A stretch of 64,000 bases of DNA, taken from contig CAVSGZ010000009.1 in assembly GCA_963727765.1 (NCBI GenBank), forward strand, positions 62,001 through 126,000, in the 5' to 3' direction. Position 1 is the stretch's first letter, and each line of letters starts with the position of its first letter. The DNA is from FEN-299 sp963727765. Lineage in GTDB: Bacteria > Acidobacteriota > Vicinamibacteria > Vicinamibacterales > Fen-181. The notes beneath the pieces are model-generated. The model searched no databases and was not told where the DNA came from. It saw nothing but the letters and a program-made list of their open reading frames with translations. Of this stretch, positions 52,101 through 60,193 are shown piece by piece. The translations under genes were made by a program, and so were the position numbers.

Positions 52101-53743
52101 TTACACCCCGTTCTTAGTACCATCCCGCCCATGCCGCCCGGGCCGCCAGGCATCGCCGGTTCCTTCTTCTCCTCCGGGAGCTCGTAGACCATCGCTTCGG
52201 TCGTCAGCAGGAGCGAGGCGATCGACGAGGCGTTCTGGAGCGCCGTGCGCACGACCTTGGCCGGGTCGATGACGCCCGCCTGCACCAGGTTCTCGTACTT
52301 CTCCTCCTGCGCGTTGAAGCCCCACTCCTCGTCCTTGCTCTCGAGCACCTTCTGGACGACGATCGAGCCCTCGACGCCGGCGTTGTTGGCGATCCAGCGC
52401 ATCGGGTCCTCGATGGCGCGCTTGACGAGGTTGACGCCAATCTGCTGGTCGCCCTCGAGCTTGAGCGCATTGAGCGCCTTCACGCCGCGCAGCAGCGCCA
52501 CACCGCCGCCCGGGACGATGCCCTCTTCGACGGCCGCCTTGGTGGCGTGCATCGCATCCTCGACGCGAGCCTTCTTCTCCTTCATCTCGGTCTCGGTCGC
52601 GGCGCCGACCTTGATGACCGCCACGCCGCCGACAATCTTCGCCAGCCGCTCCTGCAGCTTCTCGCGGTCGTAGTCCGAGGTGGTGTCCTCGACCTGCGCG
52701 CGGATCTGCTTGACGCGGCCCTCGATTGCCTGGCTGGTGCCGGCGCCTTCGACAAGCGTCGTGTCGTCCTTGTTGATCGTGACCTTCTTGGCCTGGCCGA
52801 GGTCCTCGATGCGGATGTTCTCGAGCTTGATCCCGAGGTCTTCCGTGATGGCGCGGCCGCCGGTGAGGATCGCGATGTCCTCGAGCATGGCCTTGCGGCG
52901 GTCACCGAATCCGGGCGCCTTCACCGCGGCGGCCGACAGCGTGCCGCGCAGCTTGTTGACCACGAGGGTGGCTAGCGCTTCACCGTCCACGTCTTCCGCG
53001 ATGATGAGCAGCGGCTTGCCCATGCGGGCCACCTGCTCGAGGACCGGGAGGAGGTCCTTCATCGAGCTGATCTTCTTCTCGTGGATCAGGATGACCGGGT
53101 TCTCGAGCACGACTTCCATGCGCTCGGGGTCGGTCACGAAGTAGGGCGACAGGTAGCCGCGGTCGAACTGCATCCCCTCGACCACCTCGAGCGAGGTCTC
53201 GAGCGTCTTGGCTTCCTCGACGGTGATGACGCCGTCCTTGCCGACCTTCTCCATCGCCTCGGCGATGATGGTGCCGATCGTCTTGTCGTTGTTCGCGGAG
53301 ATCGTGCCGACCTGCGCGATCATGTTGCCCTTGACCGGCTTGGACAGCTTCTTGATCGACTCGACCACGACCTCGACCGCCCGCTCGATCCCGCGCTTGA
53401 GCTCCATCGGGTTGGCGCCGGCCGCCACGTTCTTCGAGCCCTCGCGATAGATCGCCTGCGCGAGCACCGTCGCCGTCGTCGTGCCGTCACCGGCGATGTC
53501 CGACGTCTTGCTCGCCACCTCGCGCACCATCTGCGCGCCCATGTTCTCCTGCGGGTTCTTGAGGTCGATTTCCTTGGCCACCGTCACGCCGTCCTTGGTG
53601 ATGAGCGGTGAGCCGAACTTCTTGTCGAGAACCACGTTGCGGCCCTTCGGGCCGAGCGTGACCTTCACGGCATCCGCGAGGGCATTGACCCCGCGGAGGA
53701 TTGCCTGGCGGGACTGCTCGCCGTAGATGATCTGCTTTGCCAT
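52094..53743 (-). CDS. groEL: Chaperonin GroEL (60 kDa)
   Basis: GroEL forms the double-ring ATP-driven folding chamber with GroES. The 549-aa frame shows VTLGPKGRNVVLDKKFGSP, AGDGTTTATVLAQAI, the equatorial AAVEEGIVPGGGVALLRG and a Gly/Met-rich tail. The normal tail GGMGGM is followed by an odd VLRTGCNR that reads into the 17-bp repeats; without one base at about 52120 it would read GGMGGM-Y and stop at 52114, giving 542 aa. The chaperonin body is intact either way. CGGAGC precedes the ATG. It is 45 bases after groES, under the CIRCE-controlled promoter. Confidence 0.97.
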   Translation of the reverse strand: MAKQIIYGEQSRQAILRGVNALADAVKVTLGPKGRNVVLDKKFGSPLITKDGVTVAKEIDLKNPQENMGAQMVREVASKTSDIAGDGTTTATVLAQAIYREGSKNVAAGANPMELKRGIERAVEVVVESIKKLSKPVKGNMIAQVGTISANNDKTIGTIIAEAMEKVGKDGVITVEEAKTLETSLEVVEGMQFDRGYLSPYFVTDPERMEVVLENPVILIHEKKISSMKDLLPVLEQVARMGKPLLIIAEDVDGEALATLVVNKLRGTLSAAAVKAPGFGDRRKAMLEDIAILTGGRAITEDLGIKLENIRIEDLGQAKKVTINKDDTTLVEGAGTSQAIEGRVKQIRAQVEDTTSDYDREKLQERLAKIVGGVAVIKVGAATETEMKEKKARVEDAMHATKAAVEEGIVPGGGVALLRGVKALNALKLEGDQQIGVNLVKRAIEDPMRWIANNAGVEGSIVVQKVLESKDEEWGFNAQEEKYENLVQAGVIDPAKVVRTALQNASSIASLLLTTEAMVYELPEEKKEPAMPGGPGGMGGMVLRTGCNR

Positions 53744-53788
53744 CGTTATGTGCTCCGTTTGGAACTCGAAAGTTATGCGGGTGCGCGA

Positions 53789-54076
53789 CTAGTCCAGGAT
53801 CGCCAGGACTTCCTCTTCGCGCATGATCAGGAACTCCTCGCCATCGAGCTTGATTTCCTGACCGGAGTACTTGCCGAACAGGATCGTGTCGCCCGCCTTG
53901 ACGTCGAGGGTGATGCGCCCGCCGTCATCCTTGATCTTGCCGGCGCCGACGGAGACGACCTTGCCCTGCTGCGGCTTCTCCTTGGCGGTGTCGGGAATGA
54001 TGATCCCGCCGATCTTCTGTTCGCCCTCATCGATGCGCTTGACGAGAATCCGGTCGTGTAGCGGTCTGGCTTTCAT
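53789..54076 (-). CDS. groES: Co-chaperonin GroES (10 kDa)
   Basis: GroES caps the GroEL chamber. The 95-aa protein has the expected MKARPLHDRILVKRIDEGEQ start, the mobile loop KIGGIIIPDTAKEKPQQGKV and the closing KLDGEEFLIMREEEVLAIL. GGGGGTGACGACAG precedes the ATG. It is the first gene of the groESL operon; the promoter and CIRCE element lie about 115-170 bases upstream. Confidence 0.98.
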   Translation of the reverse strand: MKARPLHDRILVKRIDEGEQKIGGIIIPDTAKEKPQQGKVVSVGAGKIKDDGGRITLDVKAGDTILFGKYSGQEIKLDGEEFLIMREEEVLAILD

Positions 54077-54189
54077 CTGTCGTCACCCCCACGTTGATAG
54101 TGCGGTTGATGGGACGGCCGGCGGACGCTCCGCGCGGCGCGTTTGGCACTCGCCGGGGACGGCGATTAGCAGCCGGCCCGGTGTAACTG

Positions 54190-54216
54190 TTAGCACTCCC
54201 TGTGCTTGAGTGCTAA
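54190..54216 (-). promoter_or_regulatory. CIRCE operator (HrcA binding site) of groESL
   Basis: TTAGCACTC, a 9-base spacer and GAGTGCTAA match the CIRCE consensus exactly. HrcA binds it and represses groESL until heat or unfolded protein releases it. It directly follows and partly overlaps the -10 box. Confidence 0.97.
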
Positions 54217-54245
54217 TTGTAGCGGTCGTCTTCGGGTCCTGTCAA
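54216..54245 (-). promoter_or_regulatory. groESL promoter (sigma70 type)
   Basis: On the minus strand TTGACA (54245-54240), an 18-base spacer and TACAAT (54221-54216) lie immediately upstream of CIRCE, so HrcA binding would block the transcription start. Confidence 0.85.
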
Positions 54246-54255
54246 GAGAGGCCAT

Positions 54256-54322
54256 GGCTGACGGCCGATGGCTGATGGCCAGCGGCCGGGTCGCGCTGTT
54301 ACGCGTGACCGGGCCGTCAGCC
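54256..54322. repeat. Inverted repeat between groES and cysS promoters
   Basis: GGCTGACGGCC (54256-54266) and GGCCGTCAGCC (54312-54322) are exact inverted copies with shorter GGCTGATGG/CGTCAGG variants alongside. Purpose unclear; it separates the divergent groESL and cysS promoters. Confidence 0.6.
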
Positions 54323-54352
54323 GTCAGGCCGCAGCCCGGCGATAGAAGCGGT

Positions 54353-54358
54353 TACACT
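54353..54358 (+). promoter_or_regulatory. -10 box upstream of cysS
   Basis: TACACT ends 8 bases before the ATG at 54367, so the transcript would have almost no leader. No clear -35 is seen. Confidence 0.35.
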
Positions 54359-54366
54359 ATCGAAGT

Positions 54367-55827
54367 ATGACCGACCTGCGCACCATCTCGCTCTTCAACA
54401 CGCTGACCCGCCGCGTCGAACCCGTGAGGCCGCTCGTGCCGGGCGAGATCGCCATCTACAACTGCGGGCCGACCATCTACAACTACGTCCACATCGGCAA
54501 CCTCCGCACGTTCCTCTTCCAGGATCTGCTCAGGCGCACGTTCGAGGCCGCCGGCTACCGTGTCCGCTCGTGCATGAATCTGACCGACGTGGACGACAAG
54601 ATTATCCGCGACAGTCAGCAGCCTCTGCCGGCGGATGCCGACAACCAGGCGCGGCTGCGCGCGATGCGCGAGTTCACCGACCGTTACGAGCGGGCGTTTC
54701 TCGAGGACATGGAGGCGCTGCGCGTCGCCAGGCACACGGTCATGCCGCGGGCGACCGATTACCTGGCCCAGATGATCCGGCTCGTCGAGACGCTGGCGCG
54801 GCGCGGCCTGGCCTACGAGCGCGATGGCAGCGTCTACTTTCGCGTCGGTGACCTGCCGCAGTACGGCTGCCTCTCGCGCATCGACCGCAGCGGGATGCAG
54901 CCCGGCGCCAGCGTCGATGCGGACGAGTACGACCGCGATTCGGCGAGCGATTTTGTGCTGTGGAAGGGCGCCAAGGCTGGCGAGCCGTCGTGGGACAGCC
55001 CGTGGGGCCCTGGCCGCCCGGGTTGGCACATCGAGTGCTCGGCGATGGCCCTCGACGTTTTCGGCCCGCGCCTCGACATCCACACCGGCGGCGTCGATCT
55101 CGTCTTCCCCCACCACGAGAACGAGATCGCACAGAGCGAGGGGGCGCTCGGCGGGCCGTGGGTGAACCACTGGGTTCACGGCGAGTTCCTGATGGTCGAG
55201 GGGGAGAAGATGTCCAAGAGCCTGGGCAACTTCTTCACGCTGCGGGACCTGGTGGCGAAGGGCTACGACCCGATCACGTTCAGATTCGCCATTGAGAGCA
55301 ATCACTACCGAAAGCTGTACAACTTCAGCTTCGACGGGCTGCGCGCCGCCAAGGCGACGCTCGACCGGCTGCGGACCTTCAGGAGCCGCATGGAGGAAGC
55401 GCCCGGCCTGCCGCGCGAAGGCGCTCCCGAGTCGAACGTCGATCCGCGGGTCCGCGTGGCCGAGGCCCGCGAGGAGTTCTGGCGGGCGATGGCCGACGAC
55501 CTGAATACGCCGGAGGCGCTCGCGGCCATCCTCACGCTTGTCACCGACATCAACGCCCGCGACGACTTCCGGCCGCTGACCGGCGACGAGCGACGCGCGG
55601 TGGTCGGGCTGCTCGACGACACCAACCTGATCTTCGCCGCCTGGCCGCGCGAGGCGCGCGAGACGGCCGACGCCGCGATCGAGGCGCTCATCCTGGCCCG
55701 CAGGCAGGCCAAGGCGGCGCGCAACTGGGCCGAAGCCGACCGGCTGCGCGACGAGCTCAAGGCACTGGGGATCGTGCTCGAGGATCGGAAGGACGGGACG
55801 GTCAGGTGGAAACGGGCTATCTCTTGA
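54367..55827 (+). CDS. cysS: Cysteinyl-tRNA synthetase
   Basis: CysRS charges tRNA(Cys). The 486-aa class I synthetase has the zinc-site Cys in YNCGPTIYNY, the HIGH-like HIGNLRTFL near residue 45, NLTDVDDKII, the zinc/active-site block WHIECSAMA and HTGGVDLVFPHHENEIAQSE, and KMSKSLGNF near residue 280, followed by the helical anticodon-binding domain. Length is typical. The first ATG at 54367 follows a TACACT hexamer. Its last 11 bases overlap the end of the converging Fis-like gene. Confidence 0.97.
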   Translation: MTDLRTISLFNTLTRRVEPVRPLVPGEIAIYNCGPTIYNYVHIGNLRTFLFQDLLRRTFEAAGYRVRSCMNLTDVDDKIIRDSQQPLPADADNQARLRAMREFTDRYERAFLEDMEALRVARHTVMPRATDYLAQMIRLVETLARRGLAYERDGSVYFRVGDLPQYGCLSRIDRSGMQPGASVDADEYDRDSASDFVLWKGAKAGEPSWDSPWGPGRPGWHIECSAMALDVFGPRLDIHTGGVDLVFPHHENEIAQSEGALGGPWVNHWVHGEFLMVEGEKMSKSLGNFFTLRDLVAKGYDPITFRFAIESNHYRKLYNFSFDGLRAAKATLDRLRTFRSRMEEAPGLPREGAPESNVDPRVRVAEAREEFWRAMADDLNTPEALAAILTLVTDINARDDFRPLTGDERRAVVGLLDDTNLIFAAWPREARETADAAIEALILARRQAKAARNWAEADRLRDELKALGIVLEDRKDGTVRWKRAIS

Positions 55828-56020
55828 TCTTCAGTTCTTCCATCTTCCTGCTCAGCGTATTCCGGTGGACGCGCAGCTCGCGGGCGGCCGCGGTCATGTT
55901 GCCGCCGGCGCGCTCGAGGACCCTGACGATGAACGCGCGCTCGAACGCGCCGACCGCGTCCTCGAAGAGGATCCCGCCTTCGACCATGTCGCCAATCAGC
56001 CGCTCGAGACGTTCGCGCAC
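55817..56020 (-). CDS. Fis-type helix-turn-helix mini-protein
   Basis: This 67-aa protein consists mainly of a Fis-family DNA-binding domain: a first helix (RERLERLIGDMVEGGIL), then ERAFIVRVLERAGGNMTAAARELRVHRNTLSRKMEELKI, the HTH_8 pattern seen at the C-terminus of NtrC activators and in Fis. The start is GTG 56020, with GGAG five bases upstream, one base after the purC stop (TGATGTG). It is shorter than E. coli Fis (98 aa) and lacks the N-terminal hairpin arms. It may be a small nucleoid-type or purine-linked regulator; its target is unknown. The open frame extending further upstream is a shadow of purC. Confidence 0.78.
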   Translation of the reverse strand: MRERLERLIGDMVEGGILFEDAVGAFERAFIVRVLERAGGNMTAAARELRVHRNTLSRKMEELKIKR

Positions 56021-56021
56021 A

Positions 56022-56939
56022 TCAACTCCGCTCGTCGACGCCGTGTCCGGCCAGCCGCCGCAGCGCCTCCACGTATTTCTCGCGCGTCCTGGCGACCACC
56101 TCGTCGGGCAGTGACGGCACGGGCGGCTGCTTGTTCCACGTGATCTGCTCGAGGTAGTCGCGCACATACTGCTTGTCGAAGCTCGGCTGGCTGCCGCCCG
56201 GCTTGTATTGGTCGGCGGGCCAGAAGCGCGAGGAGTCCGGGGTCAGGACCTCGTCGATAAGCAGAACCTGCGTTCGCCCGCCCTCCTCGACGAGGCCGAA
56301 CTCGAATTTCGTGTCGGCGACGATGATCCCGCGCGTCTCGGCGTGGGCGGCGCCGCGCGCGTAGACGGCGAGCGACAGGCGCCTGAGCGTCGCGATCAAC
56401 TCGCGGCCGACCAGCCGCCCGGCCTCCTCCTCACTGATATTGACGTCGTGGCCGCTCTCGGCCTTCGTTGATGGCGTGAAGATCGGTTCGGGTAGCCGAT
56501 CGGCCTCGCGCAGGCCGGTGGGCAGGGCGATGCCGCAGACCGTGCCCGTCTTCCGGTATTCCGCCCAACCGGACCCGGCCAGATACCCGCGCACGACGCA
56601 CTCGATCGGGACGGGCGTCGTCTTTCGCACCAGCATCGACCGGCCGCGCAGCACGTCGGCGTGCCGGCCGAGGGCCGGAGGAAAGTCCGCCGGGTCGACC
56701 GACCGAAGATGATTGGCCACCACGTCGCGCGTGCGGTTGAACCAGAAGGCCGACAACTGTGTGAGCACCTTGCCCTTGTCGGGAATGCCGGACCCGAGCA
56801 CGTAGTCGAATGCCGAAATCCGATCGGTGGCGACAATGAGCAGATCATCGCCGGCGTCGTACAGATCCCGGACCTTCCCGCTGCGAAGAGGGGAGAGCCC
56901 GGCGAAGGAAGTCGCGAGAAGCGGAGTGGGCAGCGTCAT
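56022..56939 (-). CDS. purC: SAICAR synthetase (phosphoribosylaminoimidazole-succinocarboxamide synthase)
   Basis: PurC joins CAIR and aspartate with ATP in purine synthesis. The 305-aa protein shows LRSGKVRDLYDAGDDLLIVATDRISAFD at the N-terminus, PVPIECVVRGYLAGSGWAEY, FTPSTKAESGHDVNIS, GIIVADTKFEFGL, LIDEVLTPDSSRFWPADQYKPG and SFDKQYVRDYLEQ, all family hallmarks. It is of the longer (yeast/actinobacterial-like) type rather than the 237-aa E. coli type. The start at 56939 has GAGG eight bases upstream. The Fis-like gene starts one base after its stop. No other pur genes are close by. Confidence 0.96.
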   Translation of the reverse strand: MTLPTPLLATSFAGLSPLRSGKVRDLYDAGDDLLIVATDRISAFDYVLGSGIPDKGKVLTQLSAFWFNRTRDVVANHLRSVDPADFPPALGRHADVLRGRSMLVRKTTPVPIECVVRGYLAGSGWAEYRKTGTVCGIALPTGLREADRLPEPIFTPSTKAESGHDVNISEEEAGRLVGRELIATLRRLSLAVYARGAAHAETRGIIVADTKFEFGLVEEGGRTQVLLIDEVLTPDSSRFWPADQYKPGGSQPSFDKQYVRDYLEQITWNKQPPVPSLPDEVVARTREKYVEALRRLAGHGVDERS

Positions 56940-57109
56940 GTGCGGAACCTCACCTGCTGCTTGAAGCGCGTCGAGGCACGTCGGCAGCGACGGGGCAGTC
57001 ATATTACCGGTCGGGTGGTCCCACCCGCAAGCGCGGCGGCGCCGCCGGCGTGCCGCTCCCCTCGCCTCTGGCAGTAAGTGACGCTGCGGCATAGACTTGT
57101 GCAGGATCT

Positions 57110-57115
57110 TATAGT
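57110..57115 (+). promoter_or_regulatory. -10 box upstream of the flippase-like gene
   Basis: TATAGT ends 17 bases before the ATG at 57133, in a 193-base gap between divergent purC and the flippase-like gene. No clear -35 was found. Confidence 0.4.
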
Positions 57116-57132
57116 AGAGTGCCAACCCCAAC

Positions 57133-58167
57133 ATGCGTCCGTACCTGCGAACCGCCCTTGTCATCGCGCTGGCCGTGATCCTGCTGGCGTGGTTCGTTCG
57201 CGGTGCCGATCTCGCGGGCGTGCGCGCCGAGATCGGGCACGGGCGTCTTGACCTTCTGCTGCTGGCCGTTGGCACGACGCTCTTGACCTACGTGCTGCGA
57301 ACGCTGCGGTGGCAGTACCTGCTCGCGGGACTCGGGCCGACCCGCTTTTCGCATGCGTTTCGCGCGACGGTGATCGGCTTCGCGGCCAACTGCCTGCTGC
57401 CGGCGCGCGCCGGCGAGTTCATCCGGCCCTACGTGCTGTCGCAGCACGAGAAGATCGGGGCAACCTCCGCGTTCGCCACCGTGGTGCTCGAGCGGGTGTT
57501 CGACATGGCGGCGGTGCTCGTGCTGTTCGCCGGTTTCGCGCTGACCGCCGCGCCGGCACTTCGGCGGTCGGCTCCGGCGCTGTTCCGCGCGGTCCAGGTC
57601 GGAGGGCTGACGACCGCGGCGGCGACGCTGGCCCTGCTCGTGGCCTTCTTCCTGCTGGCCGGGCATCCCGAGGCGATCGGGAGGATCTCGGCGGCCGTCG
57701 AACGGCGACTGCCCAGGCGGCTGGCGAGCATCGTGGAAGGGCTGGCCGAGCGGTTCGCCCTGGGCCTCGGCGCGGTCCGGAGGCCGAGGCAGTGGCTGAT
57801 CGTCTTCGCGCTGTCGTTCCCCTTGTGGATGTCGATTGCGTGCGGGATCTGGCTGGTCTCCCACGCCTACGCCGTCGAGGTGGGGTATGTTGGGTCGTTC
57901 CTGGTGATGACGCTGCTGGTCGTCGGCGTGGCCGTGCCGACGCCGGGGGCGATCGGCGGGTTCCACGAGTTCTACCGGATTGCCGTCACGTCGTTCTTCC
58001 ACGCGTCGACGGAGAAGGCGGTCGGCGCCGCCATCGTGCTGCACGCGATCTCGTTCGTGCCGGTGACGCTGATTGGCATCGGGTTCATGGTCCGGGAGGG
58101 GCTGACTCTGGGCCGCATACGGCGCCTGGCTGAGAAGCCGGGCGGCGAGGAGGAGGAGAGCCGGTGA
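57133..58167 (+). CDS. Lysylphosphatidylglycerol synthase-like/flippase membrane protein (UPF0104)
   Basis: This 344-aa protein has about eight transmembrane segments and the pattern of the LPG_synthase_TM family (MprF N-terminal, AglD): RTLRWQYLLAGLG, FRATVIGFAANCLLPARAGEFIRPYVL, ATVVLERVFDMAAVLVLF and AVPTPGAIGGFHEFYR. The cytoplasmic aminoacyl-transferase domain of MprF is missing, so it is the stand-alone membrane part, probably a lipid flippase or glycolipid-related protein. Its stop overlaps the nrdR GTG start (GTGA), so the two are coupled. Confidence 0.85.
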   Translation: MRPYLRTALVIALAVILLAWFVRGADLAGVRAEIGHGRLDLLLLAVGTTLLTYVLRTLRWQYLLAGLGPTRFSHAFRATVIGFAANCLLPARAGEFIRPYVLSQHEKIGATSAFATVVLERVFDMAAVLVLFAGFALTAAPALRRSAPALFRAVQVGGLTTAAATLALLVAFFLLAGHPEAIGRISAAVERRLPRRLASIVEGLAERFALGLGAVRRPRQWLIVFALSFPLWMSIACGIWLVSHAYAVEVGYVGSFLVMTLLVVGVAVPTPGAIGGFHEFYRIAVTSFFHASTEKAVGAAIVLHAISFVPVTLIGIGFMVREGLTLGRIRRLAEKPGGEEEESR

Positions 58168-58622
58168 AGTGTCCCTACTGCAGTCATCTGGGCGACAAGG
58201 TCGTCGATTCGCGCGAGAGCAAGGAGGGCGAGGTCATCCGGCGCCGCCGCGAATGCCTCGACTGCGGCCGGCGTTTCACCAGCTACGAGCGGATCGACGA
58301 GATCCCCTACATGGTGGTGAAGAAGGACGGCAGCCGCGAGCGCTTCGAGCGGCAGAAGCTGATCGCGGGCATGCTGAAGGCGTGCGAGAAGCGACCGGTC
58401 AGCGTCTCGGCCCTCGAGAAGATCGCCGACCGCGTGGAAGTGACGCTGCAGGAGCGGCCCGAGAAGGAGATCGCCACGGCCGAGGTCGGCCTGCTCGTCA
58501 TGCAGGCGCTCAAGGACCTCGACGAGGTGGCTTACGTGCGGTTTGCGTCGGTCTACCGGAACTTCCGCGACGTCGGCGAGTTCCGCAAGCAGATCGAGGA
58601 ACTGCTCGACGCCGGCGAATGA
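58164..58622 (+). CDS. nrdR: Transcriptional repressor NrdR
   Basis: NrdR senses ATP/dATP and represses ribonucleotide reductase genes. The 152-aa protein starts MKCPYCSHLGDKVVDSRES with zinc-ribbon Cys at 3, 6, 31 and 34 (ECLDCGRRF), followed by the ATP-cone (YMVVKKDGSRERFERQKLIAGMLKAC through VYRNFRDVGEF). Length and composition fit exactly. The start is GTG 58164, overlapping the flippase-like stop. The nrd genes and NrdR boxes were not seen in this window. Confidence 0.97.
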   Translation: MKCPYCSHLGDKVVDSRESKEGEVIRRRRECLDCGRRFTSYERIDEIPYMVVKKDGSRERFERQKLIAGMLKACEKRPVSVSALEKIADRVEVTLQERPEKEIATAEVGLLVMQALKDLDEVAYVRFASVYRNFRDVGEFRKQIEELLDAGE

Positions 58623-58649
58623 GCCCGTGGACATGAGCGCGGGGAGCGT

Positions 58650-58678
58650 TTGACTGCTCGTGCTCTTTGCTCGATAAT
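58650..58678 (+). promoter_or_regulatory. Sigma70-type promoter of the RDD-pgpA-cinA-thpR-gpsA-ftsY run
   Basis: TTGACT (58650-58655), a 17-base spacer and GATAAT (58673-58678) lie about 60 bases before the ATG of the RDD gene, in the 125-base gap after nrdR. Confidence 0.65.
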
Positions 58679-58747
58679 CCGGGGGTCCAGCACCCATCCG
58701 GCGGCGCCCGGTCGACAAGGCTCGGGCTTCTCCTCTGACCGCGACCG

Positions 58748-59707
58748 ATGAAATGTCCGAAGTGCAATTACATCGCGTTTGATTCGACCGCCCGCTGCCG
58801 CAACTGCGGCTTCGATTTCTCGCTGATCCGGGCGTCCGAGCCGGGCCCCGATCTGCCGCTCGGTCGGCCCGAACCGGCGGGTCCGCTTGACGACTTCGAG
58901 CTCGGCGCGGCGAAGTCTCCTCCCCGCGGCGCGCCGTCTGCCGCGGCTCCCGAGCGCCCGGAGGATCCGGTCCTCGCTCCCGGCGTGCCGCCCGCGCCCT
59001 CGAGCGAGTTGCCACTGTTCGGCGATGCGTCATTCGGCGAGACGCCGCTCGTGCGGCCTTCGGCGCCGAGCACGCCGCTCTCGGTTCGCCGCTCGACGCC
59101 GGTGCCCGCGCGCAGCCGGACCCTGGTTCCGCCCCGGACCGCCGAGCCTCGGCCCGAACCGGGGCTGCCGCTCGGGTCGCCGTCCTTCACCACGCTCGGC
59201 CTGACTTCCAGGGCGCCTGCCGGTGCGGCGGCCGCGACCAACGACAGGGAAGAGGACGTGGCCGGCGTGGGCGTCCGTCTCGGGGCGGCCGCACTCGACT
59301 GGCTGATGCTCGTCGGGCTCGACCTGGCGGTGGTCTATTTCACGCTTCGGGTCAGCCGGCTCGAGGCCGGCGAGATCCTCCTGCTGCCGGCCGCGCCGCT
59401 CTTCGCCTTCCTGCTCCTGCTCAACGGCGGGTACCTCGCGATGTTCACCGCGGCGGGCGGCCAGACGATCGGGAAGATGGCGTTTCATCTGCGGGTCGTG
59501 GCGGCCGGCGAGGCGCCGCTCACTATCGGCCGCTCCCTGGTGCGCGTCTTCGCCCTTCTGCTGAGCGCGCTGCCCGCGGGGCTTCTCCTGCTGCCCGCCG
59601 CGTTCGACCCGAGTCGCCGTGGCCTGCACGATCGACTGGCGGGGACGCGCGTCGTGCACTCGGAGACACCAGAGGCCTCACGTGAGGCGGTGAAGACGAC
59701 ATCATGA
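58748..59707 (+). CDS. RDD-family membrane protein with N-terminal zinc ribbon
   Basis: This 319-aa protein starts with a zinc ribbon (C3, C6, C17, C20 in MKCPKCNYIAFDSTARCRNCG), followed by a Pro/Ala/Arg-rich disordered stretch of about 140 residues. An RDD domain follows, with DWLMLVGLDLAVVYFTLRVSR, LLLLNGGYLAMFTAAGGQTIGKMAFHLRVV and DPSRRGLHDRLAGTRVV. RDD proteins are small membrane proteins, some linked to ion exchange or lipid processes; this fusion is uncharacterised. The zinc ribbon would be cytoplasmic. It overlaps pgpA by ATGA and opens the six-gene run. Confidence 0.8.
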   Translation: MKCPKCNYIAFDSTARCRNCGFDFSLIRASEPGPDLPLGRPEPAGPLDDFELGAAKSPPRGAPSAAAPERPEDPVLAPGVPPAPSSELPLFGDASFGETPLVRPSAPSTPLSVRRSTPVPARSRTLVPPRTAEPRPEPGLPLGSPSFTTLGLTSRAPAGAAAATNDREEDVAGVGVRLGAAALDWLMLVGLDLAVVYFTLRVSRLEAGEILLLPAAPLFAFLLLLNGGYLAMFTAAGGQTIGKMAFHLRVVAAGEAPLTIGRSLVRVFALLLSALPAGLLLLPAAFDPSRRGLHDRLAGTRVVHSETPEASREAVKTTS

Positions 59708-60177
59708 GGCGACTGGCTCTTCTGCTGGCGACCTTCGGGTACGTCGGCCATTTCCCGATTGCGCCCGGCACGGCCGGTTCGGCCGCCGCGCTTGTGCTCT
59801 ACGCCGCGCTCCGCTACGTCGCGCCTCCCGCCATGCTTCCGGCGATCGACCTTGGCGTCATCGTCGTGCTGTTCGTTGTCGGGTGCTGGGCCGGGACGGT
59901 GGCAGAACGGCATTACGGGCGCACGGATCCCGGTGCGGTCGTTCTCGACGAAGTCATCGGCATGCTGATGACGCTGTGGCTCGTCCCGGTCACCTGGAAG
60001 GGCGCCCTCGTCGGCTTCCTGCTGTTTCGGGCCTTCGACATCGTGAAACCGTTTCCCGCCCGGCAGTGCGAGCGCCTGCACGGCGGCCTCGGCATCATGG
60101 CCGACGACGGGGTGGCCGGGATCTACGGCAACCTGTCGCTGCGCCTGATTCTCTGGTTCCTGCCGGCGCTCCGCTGA
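59704..60177 (+). CDS. pgpA: Phosphatidylglycerophosphatase A
   Basis: PgpA removes the phosphate from phosphatidylglycerophosphate to make phosphatidylglycerol. The 157-aa membrane protein has the family blocks GHFPIAPGTAGSAAAL, VLDEVIGMLMTLWLVP and FLLFRAFDIVKPFPARQCERLHGGLGIMADD, with conserved Asp residues for metal binding, and three to four hydrophobic segments. It overlaps the RDD gene by ATGA and precedes cinA by 16 bases. Confidence 0.93.
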   Translation: MRRLALLLATFGYVGHFPIAPGTAGSAAALVLYAALRYVAPPAMLPAIDLGVIVVLFVVGCWAGTVAERHYGRTDPGAVVLDEVIGMLMTLWLVPVTWKGALVGFLLFRAFDIVKPFPARQCERLHGGLGIMADDGVAGIYGNLSLRLILWFLPALR

Positions 60178-60193
60178 GAATGCCTGCCGGCCT

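Noticed and set aside
55817..56167. Longer 116-aa version of the Fis-like protein
   Set aside because: The first about 49 residues are Arg/Ser/Thr-rich shadow of purC; a ribosome site and GTG start lie exactly after the purC stop.
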